Assembly (NCBI GenBank): GCA_002127295.1
Contig: NFUV01000001.1
Location: forward strand, 1,736,001 to 1,800,000
Source of the DNA: Chitinophagaceae bacterium IBVUCB2
Lineage (GTDB): Bacteria; Bacteroidota; Bacteroidia; Chitinophagales; Chitinophagaceae
DNA length: 64,000 bases
Direction: 5' to 3'
Under the pieces are notes generated by a model, which was given only the letters and a program-made list of their open reading frames with translations, had not been told where the DNA came from and ran no database searches. How positions within the stretch are numbered: the stretch's first letter is position 1; the number at the start of each line of letters is the position of its first letter. Below are positions 35,146-43,300 of the stretch, one piece after another. The position numbers were made by a program, and so were the translations under genes.

Positions 35146-36822
35146 ATGACCAGCAGTCAAGTCTATTCTTCGCAAGAACACAAATGGTTGTATTTTTTTA
35201 TTGGCCTGGCTGTGCTGGTTAATTTCAGTGGTTTATTTATACCATTAATGGATCCTGATGCAGGAGTCTATGCTTCTGTATCCAAACAAATGGTATTGCG
35301 AAATAATTACCTGGAACTTTATTTTCAAGGTACCGACTGGTTAGATAAACCACATTTTCCTTTTTGGGTAACGGCTATATTTTTTGAAGTTTTTGGTATG
35401 AATACCTGGGCTTATAAATTGCCGGGAATTCTTTTTTCACTGCTGGGTGCTTATTACACTTATCTTTTTGCCCGTCAATTTTATAATAAGACGATTGCTT
35501 TGTGGGCCGTATTTATCTTACTCAGCACACTTCATATTATTATTTCTAATACGGATGTGAGAGCGGAGCCATTTCTTACAGGGTTATTAATTGCTTCGAT
35601 TTATCATTTTGCCAATGCGTTGCAAAAAAATATTGGTTGGCATTTGGTCTTCGCTTGTTTATATGCAGGGTGCGCAGTGATGACAAAAGGAGTTTTTACA
35701 TTAATTCCGATCGGGGGGGCTATAGTGGGCCATCTTATTATTACCAAAAACTGGAAGCAACTATTTCATTGGAGATGGTTACTCGCCGGAGTATTGGTTA
35801 CAATATTTATTACTCCTGAATTATACAGTCTTTGGTACCAGTTTGACAAGCATCCTGAAAAAGTAGTGTTTGGAAAAAATAATGTATCGGGCATTCGGTT
35901 TTTTTTATGGGATAGCCAGTTTGGTCGCTTTGCTAATAGCGGTCCTATAAAAGGCAAAGGCGATCCTACTTTCTTTTTTCACACACTGTTATGGGCCTTC
36001 CTTCCCTGGTCGTTATTAATGTATGCTGCAGTAATTAATAAAATAAGAAGTGGATTTAAGAAATTCAAGACGACTGAAAATGTAATTCCGGAATGGTTTA
36101 CTTTATCTGCCAGCTTACTTACATTATTCATTTTCTCTTTGTCGAAATTTCAGTTGCCGTATTATGCCAATATCATTTTCCCAATGCTGGCGATATTAAC
36201 AGCGAACTATATTTTTAAATCGAAGCAGATCGCTATAGCTACAACTATCAATAATATTATTACTGTAGCGTTGCTATCAGGTGTTGCATTGTTGCAAATT
36301 TTTTATAGCCCGGTTAAATTGTCAATTGTAGCAGTAATTGTAATTATTGCTTTAGTAATATTTTTATTACTATTTCATTTAAAAGTCAAAGTCGATAAAT
36401 TATCATTATCTCTCTTTAGAGCCGGGCTGGCTTGTCTTATTCTTAATCTTTACCTGAACTGGTGTTTCTATCCAGACCTGATGAAATATCAATCAGGTGA
36501 TGAAGCAGCTTTTTATATCAATAAAAATCATCCCAATGTTCCCGGTGTGAGAATGAATATTTATTCTCCTGCATTTGAATTTTATTTGAAAGACACGATG
36601 ATAATTGCTGATGCAACAACTATTAAAGAAGATAGCATTGCTAAAAAAGGCATCTGGTTTATTACAGAAGAGGTTTTAAAAGAAATGCAAAAAAATAATG
36701 TCCCGCATGAAGTATTGAAAGAGCTTCCTGAGTTTCATGTTACAATGTTAACAAAAGAGTTTTTGGATAAGAGAACAAGGGGAAAAGCATTGACAAAGAA
36801 TTATTTGGTGAAACTATTGTAG
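35146..36822 (+). CDS. GT39/ArnT-like polyprenyl-phosphate glycosyltransferase
   Basis: A 558-residue integral membrane protein with about 11-12 hydrophobic segments and a soluble C-terminal part of about 100 residues. The first periplasmic loop carries the GT39/GT83 acidic motif in PLMDPDAGVYASVSKQM near residue 40 and DWLDKPHFPFW near 66. Such enzymes move a sugar from a polyprenyl-phosphate carrier to lipid A, proteins or other envelope acceptors on the periplasmic side. Acceptor unknown; LPS modification is plausible beside the GT9 gene. It is 10 bases after hflX. Confidence 0.88.
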   Translation: MTSSQVYSSQEHKWLYFFIGLAVLVNFSGLFIPLMDPDAGVYASVSKQMVLRNNYLELYFQGTDWLDKPHFPFWVTAIFFEVFGMNTWAYKLPGILFSLLGAYYTYLFARQFYNKTIALWAVFILLSTLHIIISNTDVRAEPFLTGLLIASIYHFANALQKNIGWHLVFACLYAGCAVMTKGVFTLIPIGGAIVGHLIITKNWKQLFHWRWLLAGVLVTIFITPELYSLWYQFDKHPEKVVFGKNNVSGIRFFLWDSQFGRFANSGPIKGKGDPTFFFHTLLWAFLPWSLLMYAAVINKIRSGFKKFKTTENVIPEWFTLSASLLTLFIFSLSKFQLPYYANIIFPMLAILTANYIFKSKQIAIATTINNIITVALLSGVALLQIFYSPVKLSIVAVIVIIALVIFLLLFHLKVKVDKLSLSLFRAGLACLILNLYLNWCFYPDLMKYQSGDEAAFYINKNHPNVPGVRMNIYSPAFEFYLKDTMIIADATTIKEDSIAKKGIWFITEEVLKEMQKNNVPHEVLKELPEFHVTMLTKEFLDKRTRGKALTKNYLVKLL

Positions 36823-36979
36823 TGAGGGAACAAGAGACAAGGTGCAAGGAACAAGTCTTGATATTCGAAGATTATGCTATTTATCGGAGGCCTCGCAAAT
36901 GCTGATTAGAATTATCGAACGATGAATGGTGCGACGCAACTGGGTTGATAGTAGAAATGTAGCCAGGCAAATAATTTTA

Positions 36980-38200
36980 TTACTTATTCCCTTCTATAAA
37001 ATCATGCATTCTTTCTAATACAGATAACGGTTGGATGCCTGTAATGCAAGGACGGGTAATACAAGTTGTTTTTCTATGATTAGCTGCACTTACACAAGGT
37101 GAACAGGGTAAGCCGAGATAAAAAGGTTCTGCATTACCGCCCAATGGCAAATATAAATGTGGCGTTTCTGGCCCAAACAATACAAATACTTTTAATGCTG
37201 TGACAGATGCGAAGTGTGCCGGCCCTGAATCATTTGTCAGCATACAAGTACTTACTGTATATAATGGAACTAATTCATCAAACGAAAAAAAACCAGAAGA
37301 ATTGATACATTTAGGATGATTGACTTTTCTTACTACTTCTTCTACATATTCCTTTTCAGCTGGTGCGCCTGTAGCGATAATGATTATATTTTTATGTTGC
37401 TCGAGTAGATTGGTAGCAACCATGGCGAAATTTTCCTGTGGCCATCTCCGTTGCGGCAACATATCAGAAGCATTTGCATTTAGCAATATAATTTTTTCGC
37501 CCTGCCATGCCGGGAATAGTTGTTGTAGTTTAGCATTGATGTTAGTAATTGCTTCGGAAGAAACGATGGCTCTCTCTAATTGCAATTCATGCGGATGTAC
37601 TGGTATAGTAGCATAAGGATTATCAAACTTATCCAATGCTTTATTTACTAATGAAATAAAATTAATGCCTATATGTACATGCGGATTATACCGCACCGCC
37701 CTGTTAACGATATGCCCCCTATATAATCCCTCATCATGAAAATTTGTAAAGCCGATTCTTGATCTTGCTCCGCTAAAAAAACTCAGCAGGCCAGTAAAGC
37801 GGGAAAACAATTCTAAGTCAATAACGGTGGAGATCTTTTTCTTGCGACACCAACTCATAAAACGAAATACATCCATTACCAGTGAAACAAAATTGCCTGC
37901 ATTCATTTTAAAAACATTTTCTTCTTTTACTGTTTTTAAAATTTCCAGGCTTTTATAATTCTTATTAAAGATGGCAAAGTAAATTTCTGCCTTACCTTCC
38001 AGGTGAAGTTTACGCATGGCAGGATCCACTATAACGGCGCTGCCCATTTCTGATAACTCAATGAATAAGGTACGGCTAGTATCGGGCGGGGTTTTCCTTG
38101 CGCCACGGATCCTGTCAGCCAACCAGCGAAATGGGCTTACCATAAAACAAATGGGAATGCCCACCCACCTGTCGATCGAACGCATCGTACTTACCTTCAT
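36980..38200 (-). CDS. GT9 heptosyltransferase-like LPS glycosyltransferase
   Basis: About 406 residues from the ATG at 38200. The frame is open to 38422, but that extension overlaps the Rieske gene and is not heptosyltransferase-like. The GT-B fold shows the N-terminal SRTLFIELSEMGSAVIVDP and the C-terminal donor-site motif TNDSGPAHFASVTALKVFVLFGPETP near 325. Near the C-terminus are four Cys residues (CSPC...C...C) that could bind a metal. It probably adds a heptose or related sugar to the LPS core. It converges with the GT39 gene across a 157-base AG-rich gap. Confidence 0.85.
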   Translation of the reverse strand: MKVSTMRSIDRWVGIPICFMVSPFRWLADRIRGARKTPPDTSRTLFIELSEMGSAVIVDPAMRKLHLEGKAEIYFAIFNKNYKSLEILKTVKEENVFKMNAGNFVSLVMDVFRFMSWCRKKKISTVIDLELFSRFTGLLSFFSGARSRIGFTNFHDEGLYRGHIVNRAVRYNPHVHIGINFISLVNKALDKFDNPYATIPVHPHELQLERAIVSSEAITNINAKLQQLFPAWQGEKIILLNANASDMLPQRRWPQENFAMVATNLLEQHKNIIIIATGAPAEKEYVEEVVRKVNHPKCINSSGFFSFDELVPLYTVSTCMLTNDSGPAHFASVTALKVFVLFGPETPHLYLPLGGNAEPFYLGLPCSPCVSAANHRKTTCITRPCITGIQPLSVLERMHDFIEGNK

Positions 38201-38293
38201 AATTATACTTGAAATAAACAGCGCAAAAGTAGCCAATTCAATTTGGGAGAAAGGACAGCAATTCCATTTTTGACGGTTATTTTTGAGGCCTAT

Positions 38294-38653
38294 ATGAACG
38301 AGAAAAAATATAACTGGTTCAAAATTGCTGACCATATCAACGAATTGAGTTTTGGAGATAATAATATAGCTGTGGCTGAAACAAAGGATAAAAAAATATG
38401 TATCGGCAAGCATAATGAACAATTATTTGCTTTTGCTTTCAAATGCCCACATGCCGGCGGATTTCTGGCCGAAGGACATATAGATGCTTTGGGGAATGTG
38501 GTTTGTCCCCTCCATCGCTATAAATACAATATGGCAAATGGTCGTAATACCAGCGGTGAGGGTTACTATTTAAAACACTGGCCGGTAGAGCAGAGGGAAG
38601 ATGGAATCTATGTGGGAATGGGAGAAAGCAGCGTTTGGAATATTTTCCGATAA
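38294..38653 (+). CDS. Rieske [2Fe-2S] ferredoxin-like protein
   Basis: About 119 residues from the ATG at 38294, preferred over an upstream ATG at 38243 because it gives a normal compact Rieske fold. Cluster ligands are in KCPHAGGFL (Cys and His) and VVCPLHRYKYN (Cys and His), spaced 16 residues apart as in soluble NirD/BphF-type Rieske ferredoxins. It probably carries electrons for a reductase or oxygenase not located here. It is divergent from the GT9 gene and is the last chromosomal gene before tRNA-Asn. Confidence 0.9.
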   Translation: MNEKKYNWFKIADHINELSFGDNNIAVAETKDKKICIGKHNEQLFAFAFKCPHAGGFLAEGHIDALGNVVCPLHRYKYNMANGRNTSGEGYYLKHWPVEQREDGIYVGMGESSVWNIFR

Positions 38654-38671
38654 AAATTGATTGTGAATACC

Positions 38672-38700
38672 TTGTTGAAAAGCTAAAATCCCTATTTTTG
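38672..38700 (+). promoter_or_regulatory. Promoter of tRNA-Asn
   Basis: TTG (38672-38674), an 18-base spacer and TATTTTTG (38693-38700), the same -7 octamer as in front of the other tRNA of this window. Confidence 0.65.
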
Positions 38701-38722
38701 CAACCCCGAAAGGGAAAGGTAT

Positions 38723-38796
38723 TCCTCCTTAGCTCAGTTGGTTAGAGCATCTGACTGTTAATCAGAGGGTCGCCCGTTCAAGTCGGGCAGGGGGAG
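38723..38796 (+). tRNA. tRNA-Asn (GTT)
   Basis: A 74-base cloverleaf: acceptor TCCTCCT/AGGGGGA, D-stem GCTC/GAGC, anticodon stem TCTGA/TCAGA with loop CTGTTAA, T-stem GCCCG/CGGGC with canonical loop TTCAAGT, discriminator G. CCA is not encoded. It marks the left edge of the accessory region: core genes end here and mobile-element genes begin within 100 bases. Confidence 0.96.
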
Positions 38797-38805
38797 CTAA
38801 AAATC

Positions 38806-38841
38806 AAGCACTTAGAGATGGAAATCACTAAGTGCTTTTTT
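38806..38841 (+). terminator. Terminator after tRNA-Asn
   Basis: A 10-bp stem (38806-38815 with 38828-38837) around a 12-base loop, followed by a T tract, 10 bases after the tRNA. Confidence 0.8.
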
Positions 38842-38862
38842 ATTTGCATACCATTTGCATAC
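38842..38862. repeat. Two tandem copies of ATTTGCATAC next to the tRNA terminator
   Basis: ATTTGCATAC at 38842-38851 and again at 38853-38862, an 11-base period, exactly at the island edge. This could be a recombinase/excisionase arm site or chance. Confidence 0.5.
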
Positions 38863-38877
38863 TAATTTCTTCTGCTT

Positions 38878-39573
38878 ATGTCAACGGAATATTCTTCAAT
38901 TAATTTAATTTTTAGTTCGCTTTATTCAAGAATCAGTGGAATTCAATCTGGAACTATTGATTATAGCAACAAAGTACATCCTCACCACCAAATAGATATT
39001 TTAAAAGAAAAATTGTTTGAGTTTGATTATTCAGAAGCGTTGCGTCATATAGATGTATCAATAAAAATGATTGATGAGGTTAAGCTTGAATTACCAAGTA
39101 TCCTTCATCCCATTGCATTTGAAGAAGTGTTTAATCATGGGTCACCAGGTGCGTGGTTTGAAAAGAAGTCTGCAGAAAAAGTTAGACAAGATGTAGTAGA
39201 GATAATATCAACAGAGTTAAGTTATTATTCAACCGAATTAGCGTTCTTGAGAAAAAAAGTTATTCGCTTTATAGATGAGTTTGAAACAGAATTAGCACCC
39301 ATGGATAATAAAATACAAACAAACTTATCTGTAGATCAACTTGGGTCTTTATTCAGAATTTTAATAGAGACAGATTTATTAAAGGAAACAGACAAGATGG
39401 AACTGTGTAGGAGAATTTCTAAAACTTTTGCAAGCAAAAGAAAAACAAACATAAGTGTAAGTAATCTTTACACTGCAATGTTTGATGCATTAGATAATAC
39501 TGGTTTTGAATACTGGAGTAAAAAGTTACCAGAAATGTCAGGAAAGATACTAAAAATAAAAAGAGATAAGTAA
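38878..39573 (+). CDS. Hypothetical protein with RteC-like C-terminus
   Basis: A 231-residue mostly helical protein, first gene of the island. The C-terminal part, with VDQLGSLFRILIETDLLKE near residue 160 followed by a conserved-looking segment KTFASKRKTNISVSNLYTAM, resembles the end of RteC and related proteins of Bacteroidetes mobile elements, which regulate excision and transfer. This is a pattern impression only; the N-terminal 150 residues show no known motif. No membrane segment or signal peptide. A good terminator follows at once. Confidence 0.7.
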   Translation: MSTEYSSINLIFSSLYSRISGIQSGTIDYSNKVHPHHQIDILKEKLFEFDYSEALRHIDVSIKMIDEVKLELPSILHPIAFEEVFNHGSPGAWFEKKSAEKVRQDVVEIISTELSYYSTELAFLRKKVIRFIDEFETELAPMDNKIQTNLSVDQLGSLFRILIETDLLKETDKMELCRRISKTFASKRKTNISVSNLYTAMFDALDNTGFEYWSKKLPEMSGKILKIKRDK

Positions 39574-39592
39574 CTCATTGTTACTATTTTAT

Positions 39593-39625
39593 AAAAGGGT
39601 GGTACTACTGTTACCACCCTTTTTG
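39593..39625 (+). terminator. Intrinsic terminator after the RteC-like gene
   Basis: A perfect 12-bp stem (39593-39604 with 39612-39623) around a 7-base loop with a T-rich end, 20 bases after the stop codon. Confidence 0.85.
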
Positions 39626-39665
39626 TTTGCCTATATGTTCTTTATTTGATATAAATAGCGAACTA

Positions 39666-39971
39666 ATGAATTCAATTAACATCAATGCGAGAAGTAACCC
39701 CGAGACGGGTAATGTGACAAACCTGCATTCAGTAGAGGACAAAACAATAGTGACGTTTGCCGAAGCAGCCAATTGGCTGGGGCTTAGTCACTCCAGTTTG
39801 TACAAGATGACCTCTGACAGAAAATTACCTTATTACAAACCAGGTGGCAAGCGGATCTTCTTTAAAATGGAAGAGCTTAAAGCATGGGTTTTATCAAACA
39901 GGACATCAAGCTTAAAAGAGCTTCAGTCCAATTCTACAATTAAAAACAACCAATCACATGGAAACAACTAA
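39666..39971 (+). CDS. Excisionase-type helix-turn-helix DNA-binding protein
   Basis: About 101 residues from the ATG at 39666; an upstream in-frame ATG at 39627 lies in the terminator tail. The C-terminal half is a winged HTH of the MerR/excisionase (HTH_17) type: VTFAEAANWLGLSHSSLYKM, then KLPYYKPGGKRIFFKMEELKAWV. Such proteins act as recombination directionality factors or regulators in Bacteroidetes conjugative and phage-like elements. It is the first of three tandem plus-strand genes ending with the VapE-like helicase and overlaps the next gene by 14 bases. Confidence 0.85.
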   Translation: MNSININARSNPETGNVTNLHSVEDKTIVTFAEAANWLGLSHSSLYKMTSDRKLPYYKPGGKRIFFKMEELKAWVLSNRTSSLKELQSNSTIKNNQSHGNN

Positions 39972-40179
39972 TGACAGGCTTCTTACATTTTCTAAGTACC
40001 TAAAATTTGAAGAGTCTAAATTATGGTATAATAGCGCAGAGGCTGCAATTGCACTCTCCTGCAACGTCTGCGGTTTATCTACGCTACAATTACCCTACAT
40101 AAGATTTAATGACAGCAGCTATTATCTAATTAGCGATGTTGAAGCACTAAAGCTAAAAGAATTACAGAATAAAATATAA
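39958..40179 (+). CDS. Small hypothetical protein of the island
   Basis: A 73-residue protein starting with ATG inside the last codons of the excisionase-like gene, so translation is probably coupled. Composition is mixed alpha/beta, with two Cys in CNVCGL near residue 36. It may be a small DNA-binding or accessory protein of the replication module; the pattern YNSAEAAIAL...YYLISDVEALKLKEL resembles a second HTH_17-like fold, which I cannot confirm. Confidence 0.65.
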   Translation: METTNDRLLTFSKYLKFEESKLWYNSAEAAIALSCNVCGLSTLQLPYIRFNDSSYYLISDVEALKLKELQNKI

Positions 40180-40240
40180 CCCTGTGAAAGCTTGGCAAAG
40201 TTCTAAGAAAACGTATTTGCCATTTTTTAAACAATAAACT

Positions 40241-41491
40241 ATGACAAAAAAACAAAATAGGAATAAACATATAGCACTATGGAAAATTCGGCTCCCTGTA
40301 GATTTGAATGAATTTCCAAAAAACAGTGATGGACAAATTGTTTACCCCCACATCATCAAAGCGATTGAACAATTGAACCTAAAATATGATTTTAGATTCA
40401 ATGTTGTGTTGGATGTTGCCGAATACAAATCAATCAAATCAAATATATGGGAAGATGTGTCTGATAGGCTTATAGCATCGCTGCATATTGAATTTACTGC
40501 AAAAGGAATAAGTATAAGTAAAGACATGTTACGGAGTATAGCTGTGTCAAACTATTTACCCACTTACAATCCTTTTAATCACTATTTTAATAGCTTGCCT
40601 GTTGCAGACGGACATGACTATATTAAAGATCTGGCAGACACGATACAAACAGATGATGACAAGCTCTGGTACATCTTTCTTAAAAAATGGCTTGTCAATA
40701 TGGTTAGGTGCTCGTATTATGTAGACGAAACCAACCAATGGATTCTTACTTTTTTTGGCGGACAGGGAATAGGAAAAACGAAATGGGTTATGAGGCTGTT
40801 ACCGCCAGCATTAAAAGGATATTTATTTACGGGATACTCCGACATTAAACACAAAGATTTCCAGGTAAGATTAAGCAGGTACCTACTTATATTCTTGGAT
40901 GAAATAGATTCTTATAAAGGTGACAGACAAGGAATAATTAAATCGTTAGCCACACAGGAAGAAATCAAATCAAGAAAGCATTATGGACTTTACGACTCCA
41001 GCTATGCAAGATATGCTTCGTTGATTGCAGCGGTCAATCACCTTTCATTCTTATCTGATATATCTGGTAATCGAAGGTTTTTGGTTATAGAGACTTTAAG
41101 TATTGATTACAGGCACACAATTGATATGGACAAAGTATTCGCCCAGGTGTTCGCTTTAGCAACGGACAAGGACTTCATAGCATATTTCGGCGGAGACGAC
41201 AACAATTTAATTGAGGAAAGAAATAAGATGTTTCGGGAAAAGTCACCAGAAGAAGAAATGATTTTAGAAATGTATGAGCCCTGTGAAACAGGAGCTGAAG
41301 GTTCAAGATTGCTGATGCCTTCAAAAGCAGCTGAGGAAATTAACAGAAGATATAGTGACCATAAGATTTCTATCACAGGATCCAAAGTAGGCACACTGAT
41401 GAAAAGCATGGGCTTTAAACAGTCATCAGAGGGTACTGGTAATGAGAGACGGAATGTTTATTCTGTCCAAGATAAATCACCAATTGTCTAA
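40241..41491 (+). CDS. VapE-like (virulence-associated E) P-loop helicase/replication protein
   Basis: A 416-residue SF3/VapE-type ATPase. Walker A is GGQGIGKTKW near residue 172 and Walker B is LLIFLDEIDSY near 218, followed by SRKHYGLYDSSYARYASLIAAVNH with an arginine-rich sensor region and SGNRRFLVIE near 275. Members replicate phages, satellites and plasmids, often fused to or next to a primase; no primase domain is visible here. It closes the plus-strand gene trio and is followed by an unusual inverted repeat array. Confidence 0.85.
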   Translation: MTKKQNRNKHIALWKIRLPVDLNEFPKNSDGQIVYPHIIKAIEQLNLKYDFRFNVVLDVAEYKSIKSNIWEDVSDRLIASLHIEFTAKGISISKDMLRSIAVSNYLPTYNPFNHYFNSLPVADGHDYIKDLADTIQTDDDKLWYIFLKKWLVNMVRCSYYVDETNQWILTFFGGQGIGKTKWVMRLLPPALKGYLFTGYSDIKHKDFQVRLSRYLLIFLDEIDSYKGDRQGIIKSLATQEEIKSRKHYGLYDSSYARYASLIAAVNHLSFLSDISGNRRFLVIETLSIDYRHTIDMDKVFAQVFALATDKDFIAYFGGDDNNLIEERNKMFREKSPEEEMILEMYEPCETGAEGSRLLMPSKAAEEINRRYSDHKISITGSKVGTLMKSMGFKQSSEGTGNERRNVYSVQDKSPIV

Positions 41492-41507
41492 AATTGATAA
41501 TGGGTAA

Positions 41508-41622
41508 GTGGGTAGGTTGGGTAGGATGTTCATAAAAAGTTTACTTAAATATTTAAGATCACTAACGGCATCGTTTGCTACATATTTAAAACATTCATAC
41601 CCAACCTACCCAACCTACCCAC
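41508..41622. repeat. Long inverted repeat with iterated TACCCAACC units
   Basis: An 18-base arm (41508-41525) is perfectly complementary to 41605-41622 across a 79-base AT-rich spacer. The right arm is extended to the left, giving two full TACCCAACC units and a partial third (41599-41622). Lying directly after a replication helicase, it could be an iteron-like replication origin, a protein-binding array or a large terminator. Confidence 0.75.
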
Positions 41623-41719
41623 AATACACTTGTTCTTTCATGTAGAATGTCATATCAATCTTCAAGTTTCGCATTTTGCCTGAGTTAAAATGTTGTTTGG
41701 TACTCAACAAAGCAGTCTT

Positions 41720-42382
41720 TCAATCAACTATACCCCCTTGACCCCCACAGTCAAAACAAACACCTCTTTGGAAATGTTTGTACTCTAAGATGTAGCCCTT
41801 CCCTTCACATCGAATACAAGGATCTAAACGCACTTCTACTTGGCGGGATCTGTCTTTATAGGTTTTTGGCATTACTGGAAGCACCTCTCCTTCTCCGAAA
41901 TGTTTCTTATGATGACATACATCACATAATGTTTCTAACCACTCTTCTGGATAATTCCAAGGAAGTGCATGATAAATATAAGCCTTGTGATGAACCTCCA
42001 GAATTGGTTTTGGCTCCTGCGCTTTATAACCGGTTAGCTGAGGTGAATTATTTTTAACTTTCATTTCCCTCATTTTATCGGCTAATTCGGGATTATTAAT
42101 TTCTGCTGATGCAATGTCTTGCGATGTAAATAAAAGGATATCCGGGTTAGTTATCCTATGAATTTCAATTAAATTAATAGCAGTCTGATATTCTGTATCC
42201 GTTAGTTTCCTGAAAATCCCAATACCACATTGTTTACAGGCCATATGATCCCTCTCAACAATCATATCTCTAAAAATTTTCCAGTCCTTTGTATTTAACC
42301 TGTCAGAATAGCTAAACTTGTAGCCTGGTGGTTGTGTCTTTATTAAGTCCTTGTACCATGTTAAATAATAAGGTTGTGCCAT
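41720..42382 (-). CDS. HNH endonuclease-like protein with C-terminal DnaJ-type zinc finger
   Basis: A 220-residue protein. The split HNH core has the zinc ribbon Cys pair in MACKQCGIG near 49, then LEVHHKAYIYH near 130 with the HH dyad and ETLCDVCHHKKH near 155 completing the site. After residue 185 there is a second zinc unit, CIRCEGKGYI...CFDCGGQGG, of the CxxCxGxG kind found in DnaJ. A nicking or double-strand nuclease acting on element DNA is likely. It is divergent from the XRE regulator with a palindromic site in between. Confidence 0.78.
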   Translation of the reverse strand: MAQPYYLTWYKDLIKTQPPGYKFSYSDRLNTKDWKIFRDMIVERDHMACKQCGIGIFRKLTDTEYQTAINLIEIHRITNPDILLFTSQDIASAEINNPELADKMREMKVKNNSPQLTGYKAQEPKPILEVHHKAYIYHALPWNYPEEWLETLCDVCHHKKHFGEGEVLPVMPKTYKDRSRQVEVRLDPCIRCEGKGYILEYKHFQRGVCFDCGGQGGIVD

Positions 42383-42414
42383 ATTAGGGTGTTTTTATTT
42401 ATACAAGTTAATCT

Positions 42415-42436
42415 ATGGCGTCATACATGACGCCAT
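42415..42436. promoter_or_regulatory. Palindromic operator between the HNH and XRE genes
   Basis: ATGGCGTCAT (42415-42424) and ATGACGCCAT (42427-42436) form a perfect 10-bp inverted repeat with a 2-base centre in the 70-base divergent intergenic region, 17 bases before the XRE start. A likely binding site for that regulator. Confidence 0.65.
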
Positions 42437-42452
42437 TATTATTTTTATTTCA

Positions 42453-42704
42453 GTGGAAGTTGTGCTTGTGAATTACAAACACAATGACGCTTATTGCAAA
42501 GCCTTTGGTAAACAGTTAAGAAAACTGCGGGAAGTAAAGGGCATATCTATGCGCCAGTTTGCTGCAGAGGCTGATATAGAGTATAGTCAGCTTTCAAAAA
42601 TTGAAAGAGGAGTAACGAATACTACTATTTCAACAGTTTTGGTGCTGGCAAAAACATTAGAAGTTGAAGTGAGCGAACTATTCATGTTTAAGTTTTCCAA
42701 TTAG
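42453..42704 (+). CDS. XRE-family transcriptional regulator
   Basis: An 83-residue Cro/CI-type HTH protein with a GTG start. The HTH is seen in LRKLREVKGISMRQFAAEADIEYSQLSKIERG, followed by a dimerising helix LEVEVSELF. No sensory domain. It is probably the element's repressor, acting on the palindrome at 42415-42436 and perhaps on other operators in the island. Confidence 0.9.
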   Translation: MEVVLVNYKHNDAYCKAFGKQLRKLREVKGISMRQFAAEADIEYSQLSKIERGVTNTTISTVLVLAKTLEVEVSELFMFKFSN

Positions 42705-42730
42705 CTAATTCCAATAGCTAACAATTACTA

Positions 42731-43192
42731 CTATAAAATACCTTGGTCCGCAAACGAAAAGAAGTTTTTTCCAGTTTGATCGACAATGATATGATCGAGT
42801 AGCTGGATATCCATATATGACGCCGCCTTGCTCAGTTTCATCGTTAATAATTCATCAGCTCGTGATGGCTTTAGATTTTCGGATGGATGATTATGTGAAA
42901 CAATGAAGCCAGTGGCTGCGATTTTAAGTGCTACTGAGAGGATTATTCTAATATCCGCTATGGTTGCAGTAATTCCGCCAATGGAGTTTCTATATACGCC
43001 AAGTACTGTATTAGAACGGTTCAAGTACATAACCACAAATTGTTCTTGCAATCCTATAGTTTTCTTATCATAGCCTTCCAAGAGAAATAGGTACGCATCT
43101 CCGGTACCTTTTATTTGAGGCCTTTCGGAAGCCTTTTGTTTCCTTTTATACGCTACAGATATTTCTGTAACACCTTGTGTAATTACTTCCAT
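42731..43192 (-). CDS. JAB/RadC-like MPN-domain protein
   Basis: A 153-residue protein equal to the C-terminal MPN (JAMM) domain of RadC; the N-terminal helix-hairpin-helix part is absent. The metal motif is FIVSHNHPSENLKPSRAD near residue 95 (H-x-H and Asp), with the preceding Glu in the N-terminal strand region and LLDHIIV near 135. Stand-alone forms are common in plasmids, phages and integrative elements and seem to serve replication or recombination rather than repair. The last gene of the minus-strand recombination block (45963-42731). Confidence 0.88.
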   Translation of the reverse strand: MEVITQGVTEISVAYKRKQKASERPQIKGTGDAYLFLLEGYDKKTIGLQEQFVVMYLNRSNTVLGVYRNSIGGITATIADIRIILSVALKIAATGFIVSHNHPSENLKPSRADELLTMKLSKAASYMDIQLLDHIIVDQTGKNFFSFADQGIL

Positions 43193-43300
43193 TTAATAAT
43201 TGTTATGTCCAATACCATCGATAGTGAAATTCACTTGTGGATGAACAGATGAAGAAAAATTGTGTGGAATTTGGTACTAAATCAGTACCACCTGAGATGA

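Noticed and set aside
38201-38422. N-terminal extension of the GT9 heptosyltransferase
   Set aside because: The extension overlaps the divergent Rieske gene and has no family similarity; the ATG at 38200 is a better start.
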